64,000 nucleotides of DNA. Source: Burkholderia sp. D-99. Lineage in GTDB: Bacteria > Pseudomonadota > Gammaproteobacteria > Burkholderiales > Burkholderiaceae. Positions 42,388 to 50,984 of the stretch are shown here, piece after piece. Numbering within the stretch: position 1 is the first letter of the stretch; each line of letters begins with the position of its first letter. The position numbers were made by a program, and so were the translations under genes. A model generated the notes under the pieces. The model was not told the DNA's origin and made no database searches. It saw only the letters and a program-made list of their open reading frames with translations. The DNA lies in NCBI RefSeq assembly GCF_011605345.1, contig NZ_JAAOXM010000004.1, positions 248,001-312,000 on the forward strand, read 5' to 3'.

Positions 42388-43331
42388 TTTCTGAGAAGCC
42401 AGCATTGGTTGAGACGCTTACGCTTGGCGTAATTCAGACGACCTTAGATTCCACGGTCGCGTGGAATGCCGATAGTGGTGAGCCAAAAATCTCGGCAGCC
42501 GAGGATAGCCGCGCATGGCACGAGATTCGCAGAGCGATGAGGGCATTGGCAGATCATGATGATCAGCCTCGCGTCGTTCTTCTCCCCGAGCTAGCACTCC
42601 CAAGAACGCGATTGGATGACTTCGAGCGGCTTGTCTGTTCCATGAATGTGCTAGCAATCGTTGGGGTTGACTACCGTCTGGACCATCGAACAAAGTCTGC
42701 GAAAAATGAAGGTCTCGTCCTCGTTCCTAGAAATTTTTGGAAGCGCACACCTTCACGCTATGCCGCCAGAGTTTGGTTCGGCAAGCGGGACCCTGCGCCA
42801 GCTGAGGCATCCGGCTTCAAAAAGTACGTACCACCGTGGGCATTCCATGCCGATCCCAACGTCTATGTCTTCGATTCAGGGCCTTATGGACGGATCGGGG
42901 TCAGCATTTGCTACGATTTCATGGATATTGAGCGCGCCCTACTCTATCGTGGTCGGGTTCACCACTTGTTCGTCATAGCCTACAACCGCGACGTAAAGCT
43001 CTTTGAGTCGTTGGCCGTTTCTTTATCAAGGACGGTCTTCTGCAACGTAGTGGTCTGCAACACCGGGCACTTCGGCGGCTCGCTGGTCGTCAGCCCATAC
43101 CACGAGGCATTCAAGCGCGTTGGATACTCGGTCGACGGGGGAAAGATTTTCACAGCTCAGTGCGTTCAGCTTCCAGTGCGCGATCTCCATGCGGCCATTC
43201 ACGGTTGCGACACCGAGCCAAAGGCCACATACAAGCACTTGCCACCCGGCTTCACGGCTAGCATCGGTCACACGGCTGCGCCGCCAGACGGTCCATCGCC
43301 AGTGACCATCCCACTGTTCACTCCGAACTAA
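42384..43331 (+). CDS. Stand-alone nitrilase-fold protein of the RT operon
   Basis: 315 residues. The carbon-nitrogen hydrolase fold is shown by LTLGVIQTTLDSTVAW, RVVLLPELALPR with catalytic Glu69, a Lys (probably Lys134 in VWFGKRD), and GRIGVSICYDFMD with nucleophile Cys176, followed by FVIAYNRD and VVCNTGHFGGS. The Glu-Lys-Cys triad therefore seems complete. In DRT type 1 the nitrilase domain is fused to the RT; here it is a separate gene joined by an ATGA overlap. Likely substrates are amides or nitriles, perhaps a cofactor or nucleotide derivative, but none is known for RT-linked nitrilases. Confidence 0.87.
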   Translation: MISEKPALVETLTLGVIQTTLDSTVAWNADSGEPKISAAEDSRAWHEIRRAMRALADHDDQPRVVLLPELALPRTRLDDFERLVCSMNVLAIVGVDYRLDHRTKSAKNEGLVLVPRNFWKRTPSRYAARVWFGKRDPAPAEASGFKKYVPPWAFHADPNVYVFDSGPYGRIGVSICYDFMDIERALLYRGRVHHLFVIAYNRDVKLFESLAVSLSRTVFCNVVVCNTGHFGGSLVVSPYHEAFKRVGYSVDGGKIFTAQCVQLPVRDLHAAIHGCDTEPKATYKHLPPGFTASIGHTAAPPDGPSPVTIPLFTPN

Positions 43332-43867
43332 ACGTTGATTGCGACATGCTCAGATTCCGGCGCCAACCTACGCCGACTCGATAACAGGTCGTCGCGGGCG
43401 ACGGCCTACATCAGCATGTGCACTCAAAAATTGAACGACCGCATTCAGGAGTCGAATTAGCCTTACGTAGGACAGCGGCCGCTGCAAAGTAGACGTTAGC
43501 GATCGAAATTCGAACGGCCGCAATGGGGGATTCAATCGGTAACGTACCACCGCGGAATTCTGCCATTATGAGCAATTCACGACCAGCGCCCGTAATGGCG
43601 CTTAAGTGCCGCGGTGACGCTCGCAGCGATACGCTCGAAACTTGTTCTGCGACCTAGTACGCCCGGTTGTTTTCATCGCTAATGAGTACCCTGTCGCCCG
43701 TGCGGCCCCGATGAGCGGCGCACTCGAAGGCATCACCCTTCCGATCATAGTGCCTCTGCACAGGCGCCAACGTCAGCGCCAGGCGGCATGTAGCACCATC
43801 CGGCTTCGGCGCACCTGCCCAGGCACACCCCATGCGATGATTCGCCATGACTAACATGAGAGATGTA
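43332..43867. other. Gene-free stretch downstream of the RT operon
   Basis: About 535 bases. Short frames on both strands lack ribosome-binding sites and recognisable character. The boundary of the acquired island probably lies here or just beyond, but I found no direct repeat or tRNA end to mark it. Confidence 0.3.
43387..43406 (+). terminator. Hairpin after the RT operon
   Basis: GGTCGTCGC and GCGACGGCC can pair (one G-U) around a two-base centre, about 55 bases after the nitrilase stop. No T-run follows, so it is at best a weak terminator or part of an unrecognised structured RNA. Confidence 0.25.
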
Positions 43868-44243
43868 ATGACGACTACATTCGACGAGGCGACAACGGCG
43901 GCGATCGCCGCGTTTGCCCAATTGGATTTCTACACGGCTGTGCAAGCGATGCGCGCCGAGGCCGATTACGACCACGAACGAGATCAGTGGATCTCGCGCT
44001 ACATCGACGAGCACGGCGGCGGCGCGGACGACGCAGACCTTGCACGCGCAGGCCCAGGCAACCCCGGAATACGCGCAGTTCATCGATGCGGCTCGCCGGG
44101 AAATCCTGGAATACTTCGACGTGACCGACGAGCAACTGGACTGCATGGTCCTGCTGCGCGATGACGACAGCGATGAGCTTTGGGCGGAAGTCAACCGCCA
44201 GCGGAGCGCGCTGGGAACCGGTGAAGTGCGCGGAGATCTCTGA
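43868..44243 (+). pseudogene. Frameshifted hypothetical gene
   Basis: The first part (from ATG 43868) reads TTFDEATTAAIAAFAQLD, then FYTAVQAMRAEADYDHERDQ and WISRYIDEHGGG. Protein-like sequence then continues in the next frame as QATPEYAQFIDAARREILEYFD, then VTDEQLDCMVLLRDDDSDEL, ending at 44243. The two halves fit one helical protein of about 125 residues. The switch lies between 44018 and 44050 in a GC-rich run and needs one extra or two missing bases. It is either a decayed gene at the island edge or a sequencing error. No family recognised. Confidence 0.6.
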
Positions 44244-44355
44244 TCATTGCTTGCCATTGGAGTCTCGAGCCGTGCAGGGTTCGGGCTAGAGTCAGGTCAG
44301 TCACGTGGTACGCCGGGCATCACATATCCCGGCGGTCAGGTCATCGCCTCCCCTG

Positions 44356-44676
44356 CTACGCCTTTTTCGCATAAGCACTACACCAGCCTTTCGCATTGAC
44401 CTGCTTGCCGCCGAAGATGGCGCACGGCGCCATCGCGGCACCCGTCTTGCCCTGGAAGAACTGGCAATTCGCGCAGGCCTCGCCCGCCTGAAATTTCGGG
44501 AATTTCGCATGGTCGACCCGGCTTGCATCCGTCTTGTAGCCGAGGGCCTGGGCGTTTGCATCGGTTTCCTTCACGGCCCCGGCCCCGGTATCTGCGGCCG
44601 CAGCGCGGCGTCCAAGGGCCAGCGCGGATGCCAGAACAGTGGTGGCTGCAATAAAACGTCGGCGTGAAAACTTCAT
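44356..44676 (-). CDS. High-potential iron-sulfur protein (HiPIP), Tat-exported
   Basis: 106 residues from the ATG at 44676, preceded by GGAGGGC. The Tat signal is MKFSRRRFIAATTVLASALAL. The mature part has the four cluster Cys residues: ACANCQFFQGKTGAAMAPCAIFGGKQVNAKGWCSAY, the HiPIP C-x2-C, C, C pattern with the terminal GWCSAY. It carries a [4Fe-4S] cluster in the periplasm and shuttles electrons, commonly from the bc1 complex. It lies 139 bases downstream of the caa3 oxidase genes on the same strand, suggesting it feeds that oxidase. Confidence 0.93.
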   Translation of the reverse strand: MKFSRRRFIAATTVLASALALGRRAAAADTGAGAVKETDANAQALGYKTDASRVDHAKFPKFQAGEACANCQFFQGKTGAAMAPCAIFGGKQVNAKGWCSAYAKKA

Positions 44677-44815
44677 CTTGCCCTCCTCCATGTTTGCGTG
44701 ACCGGATGACCGGCTCCTCCGATGCCGCGACGCCGCCCGGCGCACAACCGCGGCGCATCACCCTGCCCGTCGCGCTGCGACACGCTCATCGCCCGCAAAC
44801 CACCCGGCGAAGAAA

Positions 44816-45157
44816 TCACCGAAAGAACAGCTCCCGCATCCCAAACGTGTGATGCGCCTCAGCCGCCATCAACACCATGAGCACCAGCAGACACAGCGGC
44901 GGCACCAGAATCGCGTACACCAGCGCCAGCCGCTCCCACATCATGTGCATGAAGATCGACACGATCAGCCCGGCCTTGGCGATCATCAGCACGACGATCA
45001 GCACCCAGCGCAGCAAACCCTGCACATTGAAATAGTCGACCAGGTACGACAACGTGCTCAGCACGAACAGCAGGCCCCAGATCTTCAGGTAGAGGCCGAT
45101 CGGATGCTGCTGGCCGTGCGCGGCGTCGGGTCGATCGGCGGGATCGGTGTGGTCCAT
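44816..45157 (-). CDS. Cytochrome c oxidase subunit IV (small subunit)
   Basis: 113 residues with three transmembrane helices (KIWGLLFVLSTLSYLVDYF; LLRWVLIVVLMIAKAGLIVSIFMHM; LALVYAILVPPLCLLVLMVLMA). This is the prokaryotic COX4/CtaF pattern, including the FMHMMWE turn. It stabilises the oxidase and holds no cofactor. It starts eight bases after the subunit III stop and is the last oxidase gene before the HiPIP gene. Confidence 0.85.
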   Translation of the reverse strand: MDHTDPADRPDAAHGQQHPIGLYLKIWGLLFVLSTLSYLVDYFNVQGLLRWVLIVVLMIAKAGLIVSIFMHMMWERLALVYAILVPPLCLLVLMVLMAAEAHHTFGMRELFFR

Positions 45158-45165
45158 GGCCTGCC

Positions 45166-45900
45166 TCACCACAAATAGAACAGTGCGAAGATGAACACCC
45201 AAACCAGGTCGACGAAGTGCCAGTACAGGCCGGCGATCTCGACGATCTGGAAGTTGCCGTGTTCGGTGAACCCCGGCTGCAGGATCTTGCGTGCGATCAG
45301 CAGCAGGTAGATCACGCCGCAGGTCACGTGAAACCCGTGGAACCCGGTGATCGTGAAGAAGCACGCGCCGAACTGCGCCGCGCCCAGCGGGTTGCCCCAC
45401 GGGCGGATGCCTTCACGAAAGATCAGGTTGCTCCATTCGAACGCCTGCAGCGACACGAAGGTGGCGCCCAGCAGCGCGGTCGCCAGCAACAGCGCGGCGG
45501 CAGGCTTGGCGTTGCGCCGGTAGCCGAAGTTGACGGCCATCGCCATGGTGCCGCTGCTGCTGATCAGCGTGAACGTCATGATGGCAATCAGCAGCAACGG
45601 CACTTCCACGCCGCCCACGTTGAGCCCGAACACCTTCGCGGTATCGGGCCACGGCGCCGTGGTCGACATGCGCACCGTCATGTAGCCGATCAGGAAACTG
45701 CTGAAGACGAAGGTGTCCGACAGCAGGAAGATCCACATCATCGCCTTGCCCCACGGCACCTTGAAGGCTTCGCGATCGGCCGACCAGTCGGTGACGATGC
45801 CGCGCCAGCCGTCGGGCCGGGCATCGGCAGATGAAGCATCGGCGGGCAGAGCCGCAGGCGAATCGGCCGCGGATTCAGTGGGTGCCGTGGGCGCGGTCAT
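45166..45900 (-). CDS. coxC: Cytochrome c oxidase subunit III
   Basis: 244 residues. An Ala/Pro-rich cytoplasmic N-terminus (about 45 residues) precedes helices MMWIFLLSDTFVFSSFLIGYM, LLLIAIMTFTLISSSGTMAMAVNF, ALLLATALLGATFVSLQAFEW, FFTITGFHGFHVTCGVIYLLLIAR and GLYWHFVDLVWVFIFALFYLW. The WHFVDLVW ending and GFHGFHV motif are diagnostic of subunit III. Its ATG overlaps the preceding gene's stop by four bases. It is one of two subunit-III-like genes in the operon. Confidence 0.92.
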   Translation of the reverse strand: MTAPTAPTESAADSPAALPADASSADARPDGWRGIVTDWSADREAFKVPWGKAMMWIFLLSDTFVFSSFLIGYMTVRMSTTAPWPDTAKVFGLNVGGVEVPLLLIAIMTFTLISSSGTMAMAVNFGYRRNAKPAAALLLATALLGATFVSLQAFEWSNLIFREGIRPWGNPLGAAQFGACFFTITGFHGFHVTCGVIYLLLIARKILQPGFTEHGNFQIVEIAGLYWHFVDLVWVFIFALFYLW

Positions 45901-46508
45901 GGCGCGGCTCCATACAAGGGCCCGCAGACGGCGGCGACGATCCCGGGGGTCAGCCACCACATCGCCGCCAGCAACACGAGCCAAACCGCGAGCAGGAAAT
46001 GCCAGTAGAGCGCGCACAGCGCGATGGCGCGCCGGGCCCGGAACGGGTCCGCGCGCCGGAGCTGCACGATCGTCACCACCCACGCCACCAGCCCGCCCAG
46101 CACATGCAATCCGTGCAGCCCGGTAAGCAGGTAGAGGAAGCTGTTGGACGGATTGACGGCGACAGTCTGCCCGGCCGCCGACAGCATGTGCCAGGCGGTC
46201 AATTGCCCGATCACGAACACGGCCGCCAGCACGCCGCCGCCCACCAGCCACGCCGCGCGGTGCAAGGTCAATTGCCGGGCGCGCTGCATGGCGATGCTGG
46301 CCAGTACCAGCGCGCCAGTGTTCCACCACAGCAGCGCCGGATGCGGAATCGGCTGCCAGTCAGGCTCGCGCATGCGCATCGCATAGGCGAGCAGCAGCAG
46401 CGAAAACAACGTGGTCGCGACCGCCATGAAAACGACCAGGCCGGTGCGGCCCGCATTCGGCAAGCCGGGTGGCGCGTCGTGAACGAAGGGGCGCGGCAGC
46501 GTGGTCAT
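45897..46508 (-). CDS. Second cytochrome c oxidase subunit III-like protein
   Basis: 203 residues, five transmembrane helices, including FLYLLTGLHGLHVLGGLVAWVVTIVQL and ALYWHFLLAVWLVLLAAMWWL, the same GLHGLHV and YWHF motifs as subunit III. It is shorter and diverged from the neighbouring 244-residue subunit III. The gene overlaps coxA (four bases) and the next gene (four bases). Paired subunit-III-like genes occur in some caa3 operons; whether both are in one complex is unknown. Confidence 0.85.
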   Translation of the reverse strand: MTTLPRPFVHDAPPGLPNAGRTGLVVFMAVATTLFSLLLLAYAMRMREPDWQPIPHPALLWWNTGALVLASIAMQRARQLTLHRAAWLVGGGVLAAVFVIGQLTAWHMLSAAGQTVAVNPSNSFLYLLTGLHGLHVLGGLVAWVVTIVQLRRADPFRARRAIALCALYWHFLLAVWLVLLAAMWWLTPGIVAAVCGPLYGAAP

Positions 46509-48259
46509 TCGTGGGCCTCGCCAGGGTGAAGCGCCGGGTGGGCCGGTTCAGGCGCCGTTGCGGGCGGCTGGTTCTGCGGCACGAAATCTTCCTCTTGCCC
46601 CGGCGGACTGTATTCGTATGCCCAGCGGTAGACGACCGGAAGCGCCGCGCCCCAGTTGCCGTGCACGGGCGGCGTTTGCGGCGTCTGCCATTCGAGCGTG
46701 GTGGCCCGCCACGGGTTGCCGTCCGCACGCTTGCCGCGCACGAGGCTCCACGCCAGGTTGAACAGGAACAGCAACTGCGCCGCCGCGACGATCAGCGCGA
46801 CGACGGTGATGAACGTGTTGAGCGTCTGCGCCGAATGCGGAATGAAGCTGTAGCCCTGATACGCGTAATACCGCCGCGGCATGCCGAGGATCCCGAGATA
46901 GTGCATCGGGAAGTAGATCGCATAGGTGCCGACGAAGGTGATCCAGAAGTGCGCGCGCCCGAGCGTGTCGTCGAGCATGCGGCCCGTCACCTTCGGGTAC
47001 CAGTGGTAGAGGCCGCCGAACACCACCAGGATCGGCGACACGGCCATCACCATATGGAAATGCGCGACCACGAAATACGTGTTCGACAGCGGGATATCCA
47101 CGCTCACGTTGCCGAGATAGAGCCCGGTCAACCCGCCCAGCACGAAGGTGCTGATGAAGCCGATGGCGAACAGCATCGGCACGGTCAGGTGGATGTCGCC
47201 GCGCCACAGCGTCAGCACCCAGTTGTAGACCTTGAGGGCGGTCGGCACGGCGATGATGAGCGTGGTGGTCGCGAAGAAGAAGCCGAAGTACGGGTTCATG
47301 CCGGCGATGAACATGTGGTGCGCCCAGACCACGAAGCTCAGCGCGCCGATGATGACGATGGCCCACACCATCATCCGGTAGCCGAAGATGCTCTTGCGCG
47401 CGTGCGTACTGATCAGGTCCGACGCGATGCCGAAGGCCGGCAGCGCGACGATGTAGACCTCCGGATGCCCGAAGAACCAGAACAGGTGCTGGAACAGCAG
47501 CGGGCTGCCGCCGGCATGCTTGAGCGTCTGCCCCATCGACACAACGGCCGGTATGAAGAAACTGGTGCCGAGCGTCCGGTCGAACAGCATCATCACCGCC
47601 GACACGAACAGCGCCGGAAACGCCAGCAGCGCCATGATGGTCGCGATGAAGATGCCCCAAACCGTGAGCGGCATGCGCATGAGCGTCATGCCGCGCGTGC
47701 GGGCCTGCAGCGTGGTGGTCACGTAATTCAGGCCGCCCATCGTCGCTGCGACGATAAAGATCGCCAGCGACACGAGCATCAGCACGATGCCCCATTCCAC
47801 GCCCGGCGTGCCCGGCAGGATGGCCTGCGGCGGATACAGCGTCCAGCCCGCACCGGTCGGCCCGCCCGGCACGAAGAAGCTCGCCACCAGCACCAGCACG
47901 GCCACCAGGTAAACCCAGTAGCTCAGCATGTTGAGAAACGGGAACACCATGTCGCGCGCGCCCAGCATCAGCGGGATCAGGTAGTTGCCGAAGCCGCCCA
48001 GGAACAGCGCCGTCAGCAGGTAGATCACCATGATCATCCCGTGCATCGTGACGAACTGGTAGTAGTGGTTCGCGTCGATGAAAGCGAACTTGCCCGGAAA
48101 ACCGAGCTGCAGCCGCATCAGGTCGGACAATACGAGGCCGACCAGGCCGATGGAGATGGCCGTCAGCGCATACTGCACGGCGATGACCTTGTGGTCCTGG
48201 CTCCAGACATACCGGGTCCAGAAGCTGCGCGGGGCGTGGTCGGTGTGCGCATAAGTCAT
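46505..48259 (-). CDS. coxA: Cytochrome c oxidase subunit I (heme-copper catalytic subunit)
   Basis: 584 residues, twelve or more helices. Ligands visible: the low-spin heme His in YQFVTMHGMIMVIY; CuB His and cross-link Tyr in FFGHPEVYIVALP; the CuB His pair in VWAHHMF; the high- and low-spin heme His pair in VVAHFHMVM. GLTGLYLGN and the Tyr-bearing HPEVY mark a type A oxidase. It reduces oxygen to water and pumps protons in the inner membrane. It starts 13 bases after coxB. Confidence 0.96.
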   Translation of the reverse strand: MTYAHTDHAPRSFWTRYVWSQDHKVIAVQYALTAISIGLVGLVLSDLMRLQLGFPGKFAFIDANHYYQFVTMHGMIMVIYLLTALFLGGFGNYLIPLMLGARDMVFPFLNMLSYWVYLVAVLVLVASFFVPGGPTGAGWTLYPPQAILPGTPGVEWGIVLMLVSLAIFIVAATMGGLNYVTTTLQARTRGMTLMRMPLTVWGIFIATIMALLAFPALFVSAVMMLFDRTLGTSFFIPAVVSMGQTLKHAGGSPLLFQHLFWFFGHPEVYIVALPAFGIASDLISTHARKSIFGYRMMVWAIVIIGALSFVVWAHHMFIAGMNPYFGFFFATTTLIIAVPTALKVYNWVLTLWRGDIHLTVPMLFAIGFISTFVLGGLTGLYLGNVSVDIPLSNTYFVVAHFHMVMAVSPILVVFGGLYHWYPKVTGRMLDDTLGRAHFWITFVGTYAIYFPMHYLGILGMPRRYYAYQGYSFIPHSAQTLNTFITVVALIVAAAQLLFLFNLAWSLVRGKRADGNPWRATTLEWQTPQTPPVHGNWGAALPVVYRWAYEYSPPGQEEDFVPQNQPPATAPEPAHPALHPGEAHE

Positions 48260-48272
48260 GGTTTCTGCTCCG

Positions 48273-49424
48273 CTATTGCTTGGCCGCAGTACTGGCGGCG
48301 GGCGGCCCGCCTTGCGCCTCGATATACGCCACCAGCGCGGACAGCTCCTGGTCGCTCAGGTCGAAGTGCGGCATGATCGGCGAGAAGCCCTTCACGACCC
48401 GCGCCGTCGGATTGCGGATGAACGCGCGCAGATAGGCTTCGTCCACCTTCGCGGTGCTGCCGTCGGCCATCGTTTCGGTCTTGCCGTACAGCCCCTTCCA
48501 GGTCGGGCCCACGAGCGGGCTGCCGTCCACGGTATGGCAGGCGACGCAGCCCTTGGCCGCCGCGAGCGTCTTGCCCAGTTCGGCCAGCGCCTTCGCGCTG
48601 CCGCCGGCAGCGGCCGGTGCGGCCTGCACGTGGGCGAGTTGCTGCTGCGCGAAGGTGGTCTGCTGCGCGAGCCAGCGCGAGAACGCGGCTTCGTCTTCCA
48701 CGACCACCATGCCGCGCATCCCGGAGTGCCCGATCCCGCAGAGCTGCGCGCACAGGATGTCGTAGCGCCCTGCCTTGGTCGGCGTGAACCAGAAGGTGGT
48801 CACCATGCCCGGCACCATGTTCATCCGCGCCCGGAACGGCGGAACGTAGAAGTCGTGCAGCACGTCGCGCGAACGCGTCAGGACCTGAATCGGCCGATTC
48901 AGCGGCAGGTGTACCTCGGGCGTTTCGATCAGGTAATTGTCACGGCCGTTGGGGTCGGCAGGGTTCAGGCCGAACGGGTTGTCGTTGCTGATGTAGCGCA
49001 CGTCGGTCGTGCCCAGCTTGCCGCCGGGGCCGGCGAAGCGGAAGCGCCATTGCCATTGCTGGCCGAGCACTTCCATCTGCAGCACGTTGCGCGGCGGCCG
49101 GATGTAGTCCGCGTAGACGAACAGCCCCGGCGCCAGCAACGCCGCCACGCCGACGGCGGTCAGGCCGATCAGCCACCATTCCAGCTTCCGGTTGTGCGGC
49201 TCGTAGGCCGCGCGATGCCCGCTGCGGTGGCGATAGCGCACCAGTGCGACGACGATGAACAGGTTGATGGCGATGAAGAGTGCACCGGTGATGACGAGCG
49301 TGATCGTCAGCATGTCGTCCATGCGCACCCAGTTCGACGCGATCGGCGTGATCCACCACGGACTGGCAAAGTGAAACCCCACCGCCAATACGATGATCAG
49401 GACCAGGGCAATCGCAAGGGCCAT
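48273..49424 (-). CDS. coxB: Cytochrome c oxidase subunit II with fused cytochrome c (caa3 type)
   Basis: 383 residues. Two N-terminal transmembrane helices (about 1-20 and 40-62, with a further hydrophobic stretch near 90) precede the cupredoxin domain. The CuA site is CAQLCGIGHSGM (two Cys, His, Met) with an earlier His in HDFYVPPF. From about residue 290 a cytochrome c domain has the heme motif CVACH and a distal Met in FSPIMPHF. This fusion defines the caa3 class. It is the first gene of the oxidase operon, with GAGGCGG before the ATG. It accepts electrons from a soluble carrier. Confidence 0.95.
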   Translation of the reverse strand: MALAIALVLIIVLAVGFHFASPWWITPIASNWVRMDDMLTITLVITGALFIAINLFIVVALVRYRHRSGHRAAYEPHNRKLEWWLIGLTAVGVAALLAPGLFVYADYIRPPRNVLQMEVLGQQWQWRFRFAGPGGKLGTTDVRYISNDNPFGLNPADPNGRDNYLIETPEVHLPLNRPIQVLTRSRDVLHDFYVPPFRARMNMVPGMVTTFWFTPTKAGRYDILCAQLCGIGHSGMRGMVVVEDEAAFSRWLAQQTTFAQQQLAHVQAAPAAAGGSAKALAELGKTLAAAKGCVACHTVDGSPLVGPTWKGLYGKTETMADGSTAKVDEAYLRAFIRNPTARVVKGFSPIMPHFDLSDQELSALVAYIEAQGGPPAASTAAKQ

Positions 49425-49528
49425 AGGCCGCCTCGCTGCATGTCACTCGCCGGAGCCGCCGACACCGGGTTCCGTGTCTCCCGCGAACGCTGCGTGGTCA
49501 AGCTCGGCGCGGCGGGAAACGCAATGTG

Positions 49529-50044
49529 TCAGTCGTCCACGTTCTGCTTGCGCAATCGCTCCAGCCTGCCGTAGGTGATGGCCGCAACCACGCCGAACAA
49601 CAGGTTGGCCAACAAGGGCCCGGAACCCCGCTCGGAGACGAACCACGGGAACACGGCCGTCATGACGTAGAAGTTCCACCCATACGCGACGATCCCGAAC
49701 GCCAGCCCGATGGCGGCTTCCATGGCCACGCTCGAATCGAGGCGGAAAGGCGCCATGATCGCGGCGAGCATCATCCCCATGATCGCGCCGAGCACGTAGT
49801 GCAGCAGCAGCGCCATCGCCACGATTTCAAGGTTGAATTGCGTCATCTGGCCGAGTGCGCTGCGGCCCATCACCATCGCCGCGATCTTGTGCGTCGGTTG
49901 CCACGGGCTTGAGCCGAGCACGAGTGTCGACCAGACGAATTCCAGCGCGATCACCAGCGCACCGCCTGCGAGACCGGCCACGGCGGCGGCGACCCAGTCC
50001 GGCGTACGACGCTCCCAATGGTGCGATTGAATGTGCAGTTCCAT
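49529..50044 (-). CDS. Hypothetical inner-membrane protein upstream of the oxidase operon
   Basis: 171 residues with four hydrophobic segments: WVAAAVAGLAGGALVIALEFVW, VAMALLLHYVLGAIMGMMLAAI, AIGLAFGIVAYGWNFYVMTAVF and PLLANLLFGVVAAITYG. The N-terminus is His/Trp-rich (MELHIQSHHWERR). No confident family. It lies 104 bases upstream of coxB on the same strand with a clear AAGGAGG ribosome-binding site, and may be co-transcribed with the oxidase genes. Confidence 0.65.
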   Translation of the reverse strand: MELHIQSHHWERRTPDWVAAAVAGLAGGALVIALEFVWSTLVLGSSPWQPTHKIAAMVMGRSALGQMTQFNLEIVAMALLLHYVLGAIMGMMLAAIMAPFRLDSSVAMEAAIGLAFGIVAYGWNFYVMTAVFPWFVSERGSGPLLANLLFGVVAAITYGRLERLRKQNVDD

Positions 50045-50254
50045 ACGACCTCCTTGCCGGCGGTTCGACGTCGGCGCTTCGGTTCCGAGGGCGTCACGCG
50101 CGTCGGGCCTGCGTCTCTTGCGCGATTCGGAAGCGCGGACCGGGTTGCCTGCGCAACTTGCGAACGCCCCTCTCCGCGCTCCGCCCGCGGCCGTGCGCTC
50201 GACGAAATGCGTCGATGAACCCGGGTATCGGGCAGGCAGGCTTGCTGTCGCGCG

Positions 50255-50764
50255 TCAGGGGAAGATCGGTGTCGTAGGCTCGGCGCCTTCCAGGTCCGCC
50301 TTCGGAAAATGCTGGGCGACCATCTCTTCGATTTCCTGCTCTCGCAATGCCGGCACGTCGGCCATGATCAGGATCTGGCCTTCCTGTATGGCCTCGCGAA
50401 ATCTCTGGAGTCGCGCGTTCGGCTCGGCGATGCCGATCATCGCGGCGGTCCACGCCCCGAAACCCGCTCCGGCCAACGTCAACCCGACGACGGCGCCGCC
50501 TGCGATCACGAGCTCCGCCGGGGGAAATACCAGCGCGACGAGGCCGATCAGCGCACCCGCCGCGCCGCCAAGCGCGACGCCGCGCTCGAGCGCATGCACG
50601 ACATCGCTGCTTTGCAGCAACGATGCTTCGGGTAACTGATCGAGTGTGACGCTGTGATCGGCGAGAACGTGGATATGGCGCCAGATAATGCGTGCGCGCA
50701 ATAGATCGTCGACGATGGCCTTCGCCATCTGCGTATCGGGTACGAGGAAATAAAGGCGTCTCAT
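50255..50764 (-). CDS. DUF1269-family membrane-associated protein
   Basis: 169 residues. It begins MRRLYFLVPDTQMAKAIVDDLLRARI, then has a Gly-rich hydrophobic middle (ALGGAAGALIGLVALVFPPAELVIAGGAVVGLTLAGAGFGAWTAAMIG) like a glycine zipper, and an acidic amphipathic end. This is the DUF1269 layout. The function is unknown; such proteins sit in or on the inner membrane and are often stress-associated. A GGGGTGCC ribosome-binding site precedes the ATG. Confidence 0.8.
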   Translation of the reverse strand: MRRLYFLVPDTQMAKAIVDDLLRARIIWRHIHVLADHSVTLDQLPEASLLQSSDVVHALERGVALGGAAGALIGLVALVFPPAELVIAGGAVVGLTLAGAGFGAWTAAMIGIAEPNARLQRFREAIQEGQILIMADVPALREQEIEEMVAQHFPKADLEGAEPTTPIFP

Positions 50765-50984
50765 GTTGGCACCCCTTTTCTTGCCATCAAGTCGTCCTCA
50801 AGGGACTGTTTTATATTCTATGTCAGCATCGGCGACGCGCTAGGTGCGCGTGGGCCAGCGCCGGGGCCGCACGCGTGCATTCGGCACGCGCGGCAGGTGT
50901 GGCTGAAGAGGGGTGAGTGGTCGTCGATCGCGGTCGATCGATGCAGGGCGACGCGGCACGCGCGGCATTCGCCCCTGATTGGCG

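Noticed and set aside
43654..43857. 67-codon minus-strand frame downstream of the RT operon
   Set aside because: No ribosome-binding site, no similarity and no neighbouring partner; coding support too weak.
46469..48376. 635-codon plus-strand open frame opposite coxA
   Set aside because: His/Arg/Glu-rich antisense shadow of a membrane protein gene.
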